A DNA stretch of 64,000 bases from Delphinapterus leucas (lineage: Eukaryota > Chordata > Mammalia > Artiodactyla > Monodontidae): NCBI RefSeq assembly GCF_002288925.2, contig NW_022098031.1, positions 11,596,309 through 11,660,308 on the forward strand. Reading direction: 5' to 3'. Below the pieces are notes generated by a model. That model saw nothing but the letters and a program-made list of their open reading frames with translations, searched no databases and had not been told where the DNA came from. The translations under genes were made by a program, and so were the position numbers. Each line of letters starts with the position of its first letter. Position 1 is the first letter of the stretch. Below are positions 11,053 through 24,632 of the stretch, piece after piece.

Positions 11053-13207
11053 GGTAGAGAATTACCCGTTTCTGATGTGATTCAGTCAAGTATCATCTTG
11101 TTTGTAAATGAAAATGTTAATAATCTAACTTAGTAGAGAAAGATTATCCAACACCAAGAACCTACTATCTTTTTCAGATCTTTGAAACAAACAAAAAAGT
11201 GTCTACCACATGGTATTTGAATTTTTCCTCCTTGAGAAATAAAACGTCAACGTAATCTTTTGCTGTAAGCACACCTTTATCTAAAGCTGTTGTGGATTGA
11301 GAACGCAGTTAGATCTCATTAGATGACTAGACATCCATAACCCAGTTATTTAGCAAGAATAAAATATACAATGACCCTCTAAAAAGAAATAATCTATAAC
11401 CTGATAAGGCAAGGGAAAAGAGAAAGACACCTCCCTTTCTCCCCTTTTTTCAATAAAAGGAGATTCACATGAAGCTAACTGGTAGTAAAGGGTATCTAAA
11501 CGGACTGTTTACAAAGAGTAAATCGGGGGAAGCACTAATATCCTGAAATCCCACAGGGTTTTACAAAGTGCCAAAGAAATCACTGAGCAAACACATGGCT
11601 AGCAGGCATCTGCGCCACAGCCCACAGCGGAGAACTTCCTTATTTGTGAGAAGGGTTACATTTTCAGCAGCAGCTTCTGACCTCAGGTTTACCCCTTCTT
11701 AGCCCTATGTCAGCAAATCTCTCCAAAGTTTGCAAAGTAAGACCTGTTCCATTTACAGGTAAGTGACCAAGACACATTTGTCAGCTTCCCCTTGAGCCAA
11801 GCTCTTCCACTTCACTTTTTCCTCCATAGTTTTCCACACATCTTTTCCCTAGTCGTGAAATGTTCTCCTGAAGGCATCTGGGATTATCTACAAAATAGGG
11901 GTGTGGGTGAAATTAACTAAAATGATCCTTCTTCTCTCTAAATTCTAAGTCATTTTCTATTTTCATCTGGAGCAAGATACTTTTTTAAAATCCCCACCAA
12001 AAACCTGAGAACATTTTGATTTGTCACTGGCGGGACCACATAGAAAGTGATTTGAAGTCTCCATCTGCACCCTCGCTCTCCTGGGAACCAGAGCTAGCAC
12101 TAGGTAGAATTAAGTGACACCTCACACCTCCAGTTCATCTCCTTTCCAGACTTCTACAGCCTCTGTTCTTTCTTCTTGCTCTTGCTGTCTCAGCTCCCTG
12201 CCCCTGTTGGGGGAAAAAAAAAATTTTTTTTAAAGTCAGTCTCTTGCACCAGGTGTTAGCTGGTAAGTGTTTTAAGACATTACCCCACTCTGGGGATATC
12301 TTTCTCAATTATTTTACAAAAAATAAAAATGAAGACACCCCCACACCCAATCTATCTGTGTGAGTAGAAATGAAGCCACCATAGGGCAAGAGTCTCTAAG
12401 GAAAGTTTCCTGGAAGATAAAACTCTTCCCAGATCTTTCTCAAATCACAGCACCTGAACACTGGTCCAGCTGTCTGCTTAGGTTAACCCAGCTTAGAGGA
12501 CACCAGGATCCGAACAGAAGGATTTTAAGCATTCCCCTAAAACTGTTCACTCATCCAGTATGCTTGCTTTTTAATGGAAATTTCTATATTGAATGATGGA
12601 GAAAATGAGTTATAGGAAAGACTATGAAGACTGGCCTTTAATCATAATGAAAATTTCTCTCTCTACTTGTTCGTTCCCATTAGAACCAGTCCTTTCCCAT
12701 CAGCCTATATAATTTCTGAAGCTGAACATCCTTAGAAAAATATTTCAGGAGAATCTTTCAAAATGTCAACCTATTTTAGAAGCAGCAGGGCATGACTGTC
12801 TTATTCTGCATCATACTTAATTTGATGTAGACTTCAGTTTGAGAAGATTTATGCAAGGATAGTAACAAAAGTCAATAACTTTCATTATTAAAAAAACCGA
12901 AAAGGAATTATTTTTATTATATTATTACCTTATATTTACTCTTGTATTTGAATATGAGGACTTCATATTGAAACAGAAACTCCAGGTCACACACAAAAAA
13001 GAATGGTTTATCCTGTGGAGGAGAAATAATTGTCATAACTATGTTGGAATTTAATGGCTTGGTTTAGTCAATAATTAAAACTATTTTTATGTAAATGGCA
13101 GTGTTAGAAGTTGTGAAGTGGGGGCCTAAAGACCAAAAGCAACTTGCACATACATTTTGTTTGGCTTACATAGTGCTGTTTGGAAATGTGAACTAAATGC
13201 CAACATT
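11053..13207. other. Intergenic sequence with an A/T palindrome at 12214-12232
   Basis: No gene or classified repeat is recognised. Near 12214-12232 a run of A is followed directly by a run of T. Open frames are short and without recognisable domains. Confidence 0.5.
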
Positions 13208-13226
13208 AAAAAATCAGGAGATTTCA

Positions 13227-13563
13227 GGGCTTCCCTGGTGGCGCAGTGGTTAAGAATCCACCTGCCAATGCAGGGACATGGGTTCGAGCCCTGGTCTGGG
13301 AAGATCCCACATGCCACGGAGCAACTAAGCTCGTGCGCCAAAACTACTGAGCCCACGTGCCACAGCTACTGAAGCCTGCGCACCACAACTACTGAAGCCC
13401 ATGTGCCTAGAGCCCATGCTCTGCAACAAGAGAAGCCACCACAATGAGAAGCCCGCGTACCACAACGAAGTGTAGCCCCCGCTCGCCGCAGCTAGAGAAA
13501 GCCTGCGCGCAGCAACGAAGACCCAACGCAGCCAAAAATAAAAATAAATAAATAAAATAATTT
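13227..13563 (+). mobile_element. CHR-family SINE, long form
   Basis: A tRNA-related head carries an A-box at 13239-13249 (TGGCGCAGTGG) and a B-box at 13281-13291 (GGTTCGAGCCC). A longer body with repeated 'cacaactactgaagcc'-like units and an AAATAAAT-rich tail follow. The host sequence AAAAATCAGGAGATTTCA is present on both sides (13209-13226 and 13564-13581), which defines the ends. The element is non-coding and would be mobilised by LINE machinery. Confidence 0.95.
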
Positions 13564-14419
13564 AAAAATCAGGAGATTTCACGTAAATATCTAGATTTCT
13601 GGCAATCAGACAAGATCTTACTGCTCTGTGCTCCCAGTCTTGTATGGCAATGAAGAACACCCCAACTCCCTTTTGGAGGAAACCTGTGCCCAGCGGATGG
13701 ATCACCACAGTCCCTACCACTTCCTGTTATCGTGCATGTGTGTGTGCACAAGGCTGACTTTACCATTGACACTACCTGCCTTTCACCAACAGGCATCTGG
13801 GTTTTTAACCTCTACTTTATGTTTTGTATTTCCTGAAATTTCCTCACCACCATTCCCTGTTGTTCCAAATTTATCTCTTCATTTCTTTTTCATTTCTTAT
13901 GCTCCATTTCTTGGTGCTGTTGCCATCCCTGACAGAGGTCAATTGCAATTTGAGTATTCATGCTGAGGCCTTTCAAACTAGTTTTGTGCAAAAATACATA
14001 TCTGGCACAGGAAACATTGTTTCCCCGTGTGCTTGAAAATCAAATGGATTTATACAGTACCAAAGAGTGTGGAAACCCTCAAGACCACGGCCTGTTTGAA
14101 ATCAAACTGCAGTTAAATCTGCTCTCTTTCGCCCTTTGGTGCCTGTTGCAGCTGCTGTAGGAGAGTCAGCTCTGTTTGGGACTCTTTCTACTCGTCATAA
14201 GCATACAAATTATATTCTTCCTGTTAGTGTTCTACTTTCTCTGAAAGCAGCGTTGAGGTTCAGAATTTCTTATAGAAGTTCATAAACATGTTTTATATCA
14301 AGTAGCAATTCAAATATGTCTCAGTACTATAGAAGCACTTAGCTGGAAGGACTATATTCAGAATGCAGAGGAATCGGAAAGCCATCTGCTTATTCCACAT
14401 TGCTGCTTAGATAGCTAAT

Positions 14420-15090
14420 AAATAGGTATCTCGAACTTAACGTGTCTGATATCACATGTCTAATTCCATCTCTCTAAACCTGTTTATCCCAGCAGGTTCC
14501 CTATTTAGCAAATGGCAACTCCAGCCTTTCAGTTGCTCAGGCTGAAAACCTTGGAGTCATTCTTGATTCCTCTCTTGCTCTTACACCTCACATTCCATCC
14601 ATTTGCAAATCCTGTTGGTTATACATCCAAAAATGTCCAGAATCCATCCATTTCTCACTACTGTCATTAATATCAGCATAACCAAAGGCACCATTATCTC
14701 TCACCTGAATTATAGAAATAGGCTGCTCTCCCTTGTCACCTTTAGTTTATCCTCTACACAATAGCCATACTGCTCTCTTTAAATGGTAAGATTGTGTCAC
14801 TCTTCTTCTCAGAACTCCCCAAGTTTCCCATTATCCAGACTAAAAGCAAAACCCTTAGAGTAGCCCAAATTCCTATATGATTTACATGCTCTCCCCTCAC
14901 GTCCTTATGTCTCTAAACTCACATCCTGTTACACCCTACCTTGCTCACTTTGCTCCAGCCAGACTATCTGTTCCTCAAACACGCCACACATGCCCCACCT
15001 CAGAGCTTTTGTGTCTCTGGGTCCTTTATCTAGAATGCTCTTCCCCTAGACAACCCCATCTCCTTGAGGTCTTTGCTAAATGTCCTCATG
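14420..15090 (+). repeat. L2 LINE, forward, upstream part
   Basis: The stretch around 14960-15060 follows the L2 consensus near 'ttcctcaaacacgcca' and 'tctagaatgctcttcccc'. The element resumes after the inserted SINE at 15306. It has no open reading frame. Confidence 0.8.
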
Positions 15091-15305
15091 GTGGGCTTCC
15101 CTGGTGGCGCAGTGGTTGAGAGTCCACCTGCCGATGCAGGGGACATGGGTTCGTGCCCTGGTCCGGGAAGATCCCACACGCCGCAGAGTGGCTGGGCCCG
15201 TGAGCCATGGCCACTGAGCCTGCGCGTCCGGAGCCTGTGCTCCACAACGGGAGAGGCCACAACAGTGAGAGGCCCGCGTACCGCAAAAAAAAAAAAAAAA
15301 AGTAA
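15091..15305 (+). mobile_element. Cetacean CHR-type SINE
   Basis: A-box TGGCGCAGTGG is at 15105-15115 and B-box GGTTCGTGCCC at 15148-15158, followed by the 'ggcccgtgagccatggccac' body and an A-tail. The target duplication TAAATGTCCTCATG flanks it perfectly (15077-15090 and 15306-15319). It lies inside an L2, so it is younger. The still CpG-rich body fits a recent insertion. Confidence 0.96.
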
Positions 15306-15560
15306 TAAATGTCCTCATGATGAAGTCTTCCCTGACGACTCTATTTAATGAGTTTTCTTTTTGTCACATAGTGTATTGTCCTCACTTGTTTTCTCTTAGT
15401 CTCCCTCCACAATGTATACACTCCATTATGCAAACACTGTGCAATATATACACTCCACAATGAATCATTTATGAGGGCAGTACCCTTTTGTGCTCTTTTC
15501 AGTACCCAGGACAGTGCCTGAGACATACAGCTCCTCAATAAATATTTGATGAATGAATTA
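15306..15560 (+). repeat. L2 LINE, forward, 3' end
   Basis: It resumes the L2 interrupted at 15090 and ends with 'tcaataaatatttgatgaat', the classic L2 3' terminus. Confidence 0.85.
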
Positions 15561-16739
15561 GGTAGAAATGCCATCAATCTAAAGTTTTCTACTAAAGTCT
15601 GCAAAGAAGAATGCATGCTTCCAATCATGAGCATATTTGTGAGATCTTTAAAAGAACAGAAGCCAAACTAAAAAGCTTTATTTCTTACATTTTCTGAACA
15701 TGAGCAGCTATTCCTGGTTTGTCAAAGTTAATCCCTCCTGCTGAATTCCAAACATGTGGAGCTTTAATACCTTAAAGGAAAATTCACCATTTCAAGTTAA
15801 GCCATACAAAGGGGTCAAGGATTCCGTTTTGATATTACAGTGACTCTGCTTGCTCTTGTCAACTGCACCAAGGAGTCCAACGCTTCTTAAGTAAGACACT
15901 TTGGGGAGGCGTGCTTAGGCTGTTAGGACTGTGGGCCATCCTTCTGGGTCTGAGTTCCACTCTGTTAATTCAGTGGCATCATTGACTTCTTTGTTTTGTT
16001 CAATTAGTTAAACAAGGAGGCCATTGCACTGAGGTGGCTCTAATGCCTTAGTAGCACATGTACATTAGGAAACCAAAATCTTAGCCTATCCATCCCTCAA
16101 GCTTTAGATGTTGAAACCTAAGGACAACGTACCACAAGCAGGAAACTAGGCTTTTCCAAATAAGGCAAATGCCTAAGCTATAGCCAATCAAATAATGTCC
16201 TTGCTTTGCTTCTGCATCTTCTCTCTAAAAGTCTTCCCCCCCAGCTCCTGTTGGTGGAGTGCTCCTAGCCATGCCTAACTGGGCACTGCCTGATTCAAAT
16301 TGATTTTTGCTCAAATCAGCTCTTAAAATTTTTCATAGTCTTCCAATTATCTTTTAATAGTTCTAACACCTTAATGTGGTGTTCAGACGTTACAACTGTT
16401 AGGCCTAAATTATTTAAATGCAGCATGCTTCTTCTGAATTTGAAAAAAATATACCTGCAGGAAAAAGACAAAAACAAAACACAGCAGAGAAGTAGAAACA
16501 ATTAGAAAACAAAACAAAATAGACACACATTGAACATCTTAAAGTTTCCAACTTGATTTGTCAGAGTTAATTTCAACATGGATGTGAACCTTGTTCATTT
16601 CATATGCCATTAAATAAATTAAAACAGGATGTGACCAATTGTCCAATGTGATTATTAATCTGGAGTTGGTATTCACCTATTTCAGGGAATTTTTTAATGC
16701 TGACTTTTCTTAAAAGCACTGTGAGACAATGTAAAACTT
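15561..16739. other. Intergenic sequence, nothing recognised
   Basis: The sequence is AT-rich with no coding frame or classified repeat that I can support. Confidence 0.5.
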
Positions 16740-16844
16740 GCTAGATAATCATAGATAATATTTACAAAGCTCTCACCCGGTATGCGCACTGTTCCCAGGG
16801 CTTACATATATTAACTAATTGCAATGCTATCAAGTGGAGACTGT
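16740..16844 (+). repeat. MIR SINE, 5' part (split by LTR-like element)
   Basis: It follows MIR through the 'cttacatatattaactaatt' region and breaks near ACTGTT at 16840-16845. The rest of the MIR begins near 17374. Confidence 0.75.
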
Positions 16845-17373
16845 TGTACAGGAGGAAAAACTTGTTCTTGAACCTCTTAGAGTCCCTGGCTGGGTCAGAA
16901 AATTTAACTGACAAAGACAGATTAATAGGAGTAAAACATATAAGTTTGATTATATTTTTACACTATACATGGGAGCCTTCACAAGACCTGAAGAAGTGAC
17001 CAGAGCAGGAAGCTTTAATACATTTTAGACAAAGAAACAATAAATTTGTGAAGAATTGACAAGACAAAGGGCTTGGGCTAGGAGTAATAAGTGGTGAAGA
17101 AGTAATTAGGAAGAATAGGTCGAGTTTAACAAGGTTTGTTTGTACAGATTTCTTGGCCCCCAATTCCCTGTCTCTGGTGATAAGAATGTCTTCCTTCCTC
17201 CTGGTACAGGGAGGGCATCTCACGTGGGAGTTTTACAACCTGTTTCAGGGAAGAAGGGCAAGGGCGGGGAGGTCAGAGTGACCTTCCTGCTTCCGCTCTG
17301 TTTTAAATTCCTTCAGTTTAACATATTTAACATGTCAAGGTGCCATATTTTGCAGAGCATGTCCTGAACACTA
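16845..17373 (+). mobile_element. LTR-like element inserted in a MIR
   Basis: About 530 bases separate the two halves of a MIR. The insert starts TGTACAGG and its last part ends near GAACACTATC. No protein-coding retroviral sequence is present. The size and the clean interruption suggest a solo LTR, perhaps of the ERVL group, but duplicated flanks are ambiguous (CTGTT at 16841 against CAGTT at 17375). Confidence 0.55.
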
Positions 17374-17522
17374 TCAGTTATTATGTCCATTTTACAGATG
17401 AGGGGACTGAGGCAAAAAGAGGTTAAGGTACTTTGCCTAAGGTCACAGAGCTAGGTAGTTGTAGCACCTGGTTTGGACCCAGGTAGTCTGGCTCTAGAGC
17501 TCATGCTCTTATCCACTGCTAC
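17374..17522 (+). repeat. MIR SINE, 3' part (continuation of 16740-16844)
   Basis: 'tccattttacagatgagg' followed by 'cctaaggtcacagagctagg' and the 'ctggctctagagctcatgct' segment is a well-preserved MIR core and 3' region. Confidence 0.85.
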
Positions 17523-18034
17523 AAAAAAAGAGAATGATACCATAGTATAATAAGAAATATATTTGGTCTTTGTTCCTGGTTTCTGGCAGATCTCCTAAAA
17601 TCCTTGAAATTTCCTGAGAGATAAGAGTTGTCTTTTGCTATTCATAAGGAGCTCCTTTGGAGCACACCTGAGTTTATGTTAATGAAGTGGCTTAGATTTG
17701 GTCTTCTAGATAGTCGCAAAAAAGGGCTGGTCACCAGAAACACCAAGTGATTGGAGGGTTGGAACTTCAGCACCACCCACCGACCTCTGAAAATTGGGGG
17801 AGAGAGGGCTGAATATTAAACTCTTACCCTGTGGGATCTGACACTGTCTCCAGGTAGATAGTGTTAGAACTGAGTTAAATTTGTAGGATGCCCAGTAAGT
17901 GTCTGCTGAGAACTGGAGAATTACTTGGTGGTATTGGAAAACACACCGGAATCACAAAAACAGAGCTCAAATAATTATTTATAAAGTCTTATTAAAGGTC
18001 TTATTTCTTATTCATAAGAAATTTCTGTAAATTC

Positions 18035-21000
18035 TAACCTTACACCTAAAGCAATTAGAAAAGAAGAACCAAAAAAAATAAAAACCCCAAAAACCCCAAA
18101 GTTAGCAGAAGGAAAGAAATCATAAAGATCAGATCAGAAAGAAATAAAGGAAACAATAGCAAAGATCAATAAAACTAAAAGCTGGTTCTTTGAGAAGATA
18201 AACAAAATTGATAAACCATTAGCCAGACTCATCAAGAAAAAAAGGGAGGACTCAAATCAGTCGAATTAGAAATGAAAAAGGAAAAGTAACAACTAACACT
18301 TCAGAAAAACAAAGGATTGTGAGAGATCCCTACAAGCAACTATATGCCAGTAAAATGGACAACCTGGAAGAAACGGACAAATTCTTAGAAAAGTACAACC
18401 TTCCAAGACTGAACCAGGAGGAAAAATAAAATATGGACAGACAAACCACAAGCACTGAAATTGAAACTGTGATTACAAATCTTCTAACAAACAAAAGCCC
18501 AGGACCAGATGGCTTCACAGGCAAATTCTATCAAACATTTAGAGAAGGGCTAACACCTATCCTTCTCAACCTCTTTCAAAATATAGCAGAGGGAGGAACA
18601 CTCCCAAACTCATTCTACAATACCACCATCACCCTGATACCAAAACCAGAAAAAGATGTCACAAAAAAAGAAAACTACAGGTCAATATCACTGATGAACT
18701 TAGATGTAAAAATCTCCAACAAAATACTAGCAAACAGAATCAAACAGCCCATTAAAAGGATCATACCCCATGATCAAGTGGGGTTTATCTCAGGAATGCA
18801 AGGATTCTTCAATATATGCAAATCAATCAATGTGATACACCATATTAACAACTTGAAGGATAAAAACCATATGATAATCTCAATCGATGCAGAAAAAGCT
18901 TTTGACAAAATTCAACACCGATTTATGATAAAAACTCTCCAGAAAGTGGGCATAGAGGGAATCTACCTCAACATAATAAAGGCCATATATGACAAACCCA
19001 CAGCCAACACCGTTTTCAATGGTGAAAAACTGAAACCATTTCCTCTAAGATCAGGTACAAGACAAGCTTGCCCACTCTCACCGCTATTATTCAACATAGT
19101 TTTGGAGGTTTTAGCCACAGCAATCAGAGAAGAAAAAGAAATAAAGGAATCCAAATTGGAAAAGAAGAAGTAAAGCTGTCACTGTTTGCAGATGACATGA
19201 AAGTATACTTAGAGACTCCTAAAGACCCTACCAGAAAACTACTAGAGCTAATCAATGAATTTGGTAAAGTAGAAGGATACAAAATTAATGCACAGAAATC
19301 TCTTGCATTCCTATACACTGATGATGAAAAATCTGAAAGAGAAATTAAGGAAACACTCCCATTTACCAATGCAACAAAAAGAATAAAATATGTAGGAGTA
19401 AACATACCTAAGGAGACAAAAGACCTATATGCAGAAAACTATAAGACACTGATGAAAGAAATTAAAGATGACATAAACAGATGGAGAGATATACCAAATT
19501 CTTGGACTGGAAGAATCAATATTGTGAAAATGACTATACTACCGAAAGCAATCTACAGATTCAATGAAATCCCTATCAAACTACCACTGGCATTTTTCAC
19601 AGAATTAGAACAAAAAATTTCACAATTTGTATGGAAACACAAATGACCCCAAATAGCCAAAGCAATCTTGAGAAAGAAAAATGGAGCTGGAGGAATCAGG
19701 CTCCCTGACTTCAGGCTATACTACAAAGCTTCAGTAATCAAGACAGTATGGTACTGGCACAAAAACAGAAATATAGATCAATGGAACAGGGTAGAAAGCC
19801 CAGAGATAAACCCATACACATATAGTCACCTTATCTTTGATAAAGGAGGCAAGAATATACAATGGAGAAAAGACAGCCTCTTCAATAAGTGGTGCTGGGA
19901 AAACTGGACAGCTACATGTAAAAGAATGAAATTAGAATACTTCCTAACACCATACACAAAAATAAACTCAAAATGGGTTAAAGACCTAAATGTAAGGCCA
20001 GACACTATCAAACTCTTAGAGGAAAACATAGGCAGAACACTCTATGACATAAATCACAGCAAGATCCTTTTTGACCCACCTCCTAGAGAAATGGAAATAA
20101 AAACAAAAATAAACAAATGGGACTTAATAAAACTTAAAAGCTTTTGCACAGCAAAGGAAATCATAAACAAGATGAAAAGACAACCTGCAGAATGGGAGAA
20201 GACAGTTGCAAACAAAGCAACTGACAAAGGATTAATCTCCAAAATATACAAGCAGCTCATGCAGCTCAATATCTAAAAAACAAACAACCCAATCCAATAA
20301 TGGGCAGAAGACACAAATAGGCATTTCTTCAAAGAAGATATACAGATTGCTAACAGACACATGAAAGGATGCTCAACATCACTAATTATTAGAGAAATGC
20401 AACTCAAAACTACAATGAGGTATCACTTCACACCAGTCAGAATGACCATCATCAAAAAATCTACAAACAATAAATGCTGGAGAGGATGTGGAGAGAAGGG
20501 AACCCTCTTGCACTGATGATGGGAATGTAAATTGTTACAGCCACTATGGAGAACAGTATGGAGGTTCCTTAAAAACTAAAAATAGAACTACCATATGACC
20601 CAGCAATCCCACTACTGAGCATATACCCAGAGAAAACCATAATTCAAAAAGAGTCTTGTACCACAATGTTCATTGCAGCTCTATTTACAATAGCCAGGAC
20701 ATGGAAGCAACCTAAGTGTCCAGCGACAGATGAATGCATAAAGAAGATGTGGCACATATATACAGTGGAATGTTACTCAGCCATAAAAAGAAATGAAATT
20801 GAGTTATTTGTAGTGAGGTGGTTGGACCTAGAGTCTGTCATACAGAGTGAAGTTAGAAAAACAAATATCTTATGCTAACGCATACATATGGAATGTAAAA
20901 AAAAAAAAGGTTCTGATGAAGCTAGGGACAGGACAGGAATAAAGATGCAGACGTACAGAATGGACTTGAGAACATGGGGAGGGGGAAGGGTAAGCTGGGA

Positions 21001-21265
21001 CGAAGTGAGAGAGTGGCATGGACATATATACACTACCAAATGTAAAATAGCTAGTGAGAAGCAGCTGCATAGCACAGGGAGATCAATTCGGTGCTTTGTG
21101 ACCACCTAGAGGGGTGGGATAGGGAGGGTGGGAGGGAGACGCAAGAGGGAGGGGATATGCGGATATATGTATATGTAGCTGATTCACTTTGTTCTACAGC
21201 AGAAACTAACAACATTGTTAAGCAATTACACTCCAATAAAGATGTTAAAAAATAATAAAAACAAA
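18035..21265 (+). mobile_element. L1 LINE, 5'-truncated, with broken ORF2
   Basis: The element begins inside ORF2, in the region between endonuclease and reverse transcriptase, and runs to the L1 3'UTR ending 'caataaagatgttaaaaa'. 5'UTR, ORF1 and the endonuclease domain are missing, as is usual when reverse transcription from the 3' end stops early. No clear target-site duplication was found. Confidence 0.93.
18433..20276 (+). pseudogene. L1 ORF2 reverse-transcriptase remnant
   Basis: Three adjacent open segments in two frames (18433-19173, 19068-19646, 19668-20276) together cover the reverse-transcriptase domain and much of the C-terminal region. The catalytic FADD signature is intact at 19185-19196, and an SGTRQ-type motif lies near 19052. 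A stop just before 18433, a frame change near 19110-19170 and a TGA at 19644-19646 abolish function. In a complete L1 this protein nicks DNA and copies L1 RNA at the cut. Confidence 0.92.
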
Positions 21266-22289
21266 ATGCAGTCAAACAACCACAAAAAAATACAGATTAT
21301 CATCTACGAATAGATGTATAAGATTCTCTCAATAAAAAATTATCTTGATTTCACTGCAAAAAAATGTTCCTATGGAGGTACATGGTAAACTCTCTCTCTT
21401 GCAGAATCACTAGCACTGTTATGAATTTGACAAACTTTGAACAGATACATTCAATCAAGAATGTAAAAATCCAACCTCAAGCAACATAAACTCTTCTGGA
21501 AATGCTTTTCACCTCCCCACAATCCCCAGCTCTCTGATATGAAATCCTGAAAGTGACTAGAGGTCATTTAACATCAGAAAGGCGGAATAAGGTCATAGAA
21601 GGATATTCTGCCCCAGCAATTTTTTTATTGAGCCCTCTACCAGGTGTCTTAGGACACCATTGGTTATAGGGAGACAGTTGCCTGGGGTAGCTCTTTACAC
21701 CTCAGTTACACACCTGGCAGGATTTGACACCGACAGGATGGTTATCCTTCCCAGCAGAAAAACCCAGGAGCTTGTAAAGAACATAACTTTGCCTCTTTGT
21801 AAATTCTAGTCACATGTATCAAATGTGCTTTCAGAGTACATGTCATCTTGCTTCTGCTGCACATTTCTGAAGCAACAACAGTTTTCTGACATTGAAAGTT
21901 GTAAATGTATTCCTTCTCAGTCAGCTTTTTGAACATTTTTTTCAGTTTTTAATTTTAAGAACTAAATAAAACTGAATTTCTTTAACTTATTTAATAATTT
22001 AGAGAAAATAACTAAAAGGAAAATCAATAATTCATTTCACTTCAAAAGATTTTTATATCTTTTCCATATTGTAATTAACTTTGGAAAAACAACACTTTCG
22101 CAATACCTCTTATTCTTATGCTTAAGACATAGTTTACCAATATAGTTTAAAATTTCTTCCCTAGACATACCATTCTAATTTCCCCCATAGCACAAAGAAA
22201 GAGCATTTTGATTATTGTAAGCATTTGTTAAAAGGCTTGTTTAACACACTTTGAGAATCAGAGGACAGAGTATTCTTTTTAAGATGTAA
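21266..22289. other. Intergenic sequence, nothing recognised
   Basis: No repeat family or coding frame is supported. Confidence 0.5.
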
Positions 22290-22676
22290 ATCTGGCCATG
22301 TTAAACTCTATTTCAGGGTTTCCATGATTCCCTACTGCTCTGAGTATAAAGTCCAAATTCTGTAGCATAGAACTGAGGGTAAGCAGGAACCACATCATGC
22401 CCGGCCTTTGAACGTGCTGCCTCCTTCGTTTGAAATGCCTTCTGCACACTCTTCGTACCCTTTCTCCAGCCTCTTCCTGCCTCAGATCTCAGTCTGATGA
22501 TCTGTTTTTCCTGAACACCCCCTAGTAGGACCAGGTTGAGTGCACCCCCACGTGCTGCTAGTCTACACATTCACTGAAGATAGAGATTATATTTTCTCTC
22601 CCTTGGGTCCCTGGGGTCTAGCACAGTGCTGATACATAGTCTATGTCTGATAAATGTGTGTCCAATCAATGAATCA
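22290..22676 (+). repeat. L2 LINE relic, forward
   Basis: The middle part (for example 'ctgagtataaagtccaaatt') and the end ('agcacagtgctgatacatag', then 'caatgaatcaac') follow the L2 3' region. Confidence 0.75.
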
Positions 22677-22799
22677 ACAACATTGATCTACATTATCAAA
22701 AAGTTGACATGAGACTAAGTTAGGTCATATACTTCTTCTAGCTACCCAGACAAATGCCATCCATGGCACACTCTCCAACAGTATTTTCCTTTCAAAATA

Positions 22800-23410
22800 T
22801 TTGTAATTCATTCCACAAATATTGTTTGAATTTGCCAGGTACTATTCTATGTTCCTTGGGATACATGTTGGTGAACAAAACAAGGATCCCTGCCCTGCTG
22901 GAACTTATATTCTAACAAGGAGAGAGAAAATAGACATAAGCAATAAGTAATTATATGTGATGTTAGGTGAGAATTATTATGGGGGAAAAAGTAGAGCAGG
23001 GCAAGTGGGTTCAGATATGGTAGGACAGGGTGCGGGTTGCAACTTTAAGTAAGGGAGTTAGGTAGCCCTCATTGAGAGGGTGACATTTGAGCAAGTATTA
23101 GAAAGAGTAAGCAAATGTTCACCCCATGGATGTCAAGGGGAAGAAAACCCAGACAGAGAACAGCTGATACAAAGACCAGATCCAAGGTAGGAGTTTGCTC
23201 AGCTTATTCCAGGAACAGCCCAGAGGCCAGAAGGGTTGGAGCAGAATGAATGAAAGGAATGGGGGAGAAGGGTGAGGCAGAGAGGAGGTGGCAGAAGTAG
23301 GCACTGGATGTGTAGGACCTAAGTTCTACTCCAAGTGAAATGGAGAGCCAGTGCAGGACCCTGGTCAGAGGAGTGGCATACTTTGGCTTACATTTTGAGT
23401 ATATAAGCCC
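22800..23410 (-). repeat. L2 LINE relic, reverse
   Basis: 'aaaacaaggatccctgccct', 'gtgacatttgagcaag', 'ggagagccagtgcagg' and 'ggagtggcat' occur in the order of the L2 reverse complement. This L2 lies beside an oppositely oriented L2 at 22290-22676. Confidence 0.8.
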
Positions 23411-24632
23411 TATTTGGGAAATGAGCTCTATTTTAGTAAATTAAAAAATGGTCTTTCTTAATTGATGGTTTCCTCTTTCATTTTCTTGTGCAGCCAATTC
23501 TGCGCCAAAGAAGAGCCTCCTCCTATATGTCTGAGTCTCTCCAGTATTTCTCAGCCAACTTATCTTGGCACACAGGAACGTTATGACCTGTGGCTAGGGT
23601 TTTTCCAAAATTCACAGCCAAGTTGATTTTTAGGATGCCATCTTAAAATGAGATATAGAAAAATGTAATTTTAATTCTGATTTTTAAATGTTATTTCAAA
23701 ATAAGTAGTGATAAGAGTTCTTATAAGAAGTGGCACAAGGTTAATGATGCGGTATAAGAATTGATAATTATAGCTATATAATTGTCCTGCAGAATGTTAC
23801 AGCATCATTGAATCAAGTGCTCTGTGTGGACCTCGGGAACAAAGGCAACATTAGAGAAATCCTCACTTTCAGATTCTAGTCAGTTTTTACCATATCAAAA
23901 GAGAATGCATACATTTATTGGAGCCAGTCCTAGAAATGTTTTGACATCAGCCCAAAGGAAAAGCCACATAAAGGGTGTTTCCAAAGTGTACTAGAGAAAA
24001 TATTTTACAGAAGATGACTATAAATGGATAATAAATCTGACAAAAAATGTTTAACTGCGAAAAAGAATGCGAAGCAATCATGAAGAACTTAAAATGAATT
24101 TCAAGGAGAAAAAAAAGAGAATATTAGAATATTCAGGTGAGAATATAGGAATTTAGTGCAACACACTCTCAAACTGCTTGGGAGTAAGAACAGAGATGTT
24201 CTCACACTGTTGGTGAACAGAAAGCAATGTGATACTGTGGATTATAAATCCGAAAAAGTATCACATATATTGGCCTTGTACTTTTACTCCTGGGAACGTT
24301 TGTTTAGGAAATAATGCAAAAAAAAGTTAAGTTGCAGTATTATTTTAGAGAGAAATTCTATATATATGTTCCAGTGAAAGTAGGGTTAAATAAAATATTT
24401 TAAATCCATATTAAGAAGTGTTTACAACTTTAAATACTTTATGAAAAATTAATGATATAGGAAAATACTTATGATAAGGTTGATGCAGGATGAAACAAGG
24501 TTCAGATACATGGTCTTGGCACGTACAAAAATATGTTAGAAATAAAAACTTAGTGGAAAAACACTAAACTGTTAATAGTGATTATCTTTAAAAGGGGATA
24601 TCACAGGGGACTATTTTTTCTTGCATTTTTGT
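23411..24632. other. Intergenic sequence left of the assembly gap
   Basis: The sequence is AT-rich. No gene or named repeat is supported. Confidence 0.5.

Noticed and set aside
12214..12232. Poly-A/poly-T junction palindrome (similar one at 49439-49456)
   Set aside because: Short A-run/T-run junctions are common in AT-rich DNA, and no associated element was found.
15030..15348. Overlapping open frames on both strands with Arg/Pro/Gly-rich proteins
   Set aside because: They are translations of the CHR-type SINE. Near-identical frames recur at 49083-49286 and 50106-50370, where the same SINE lies.
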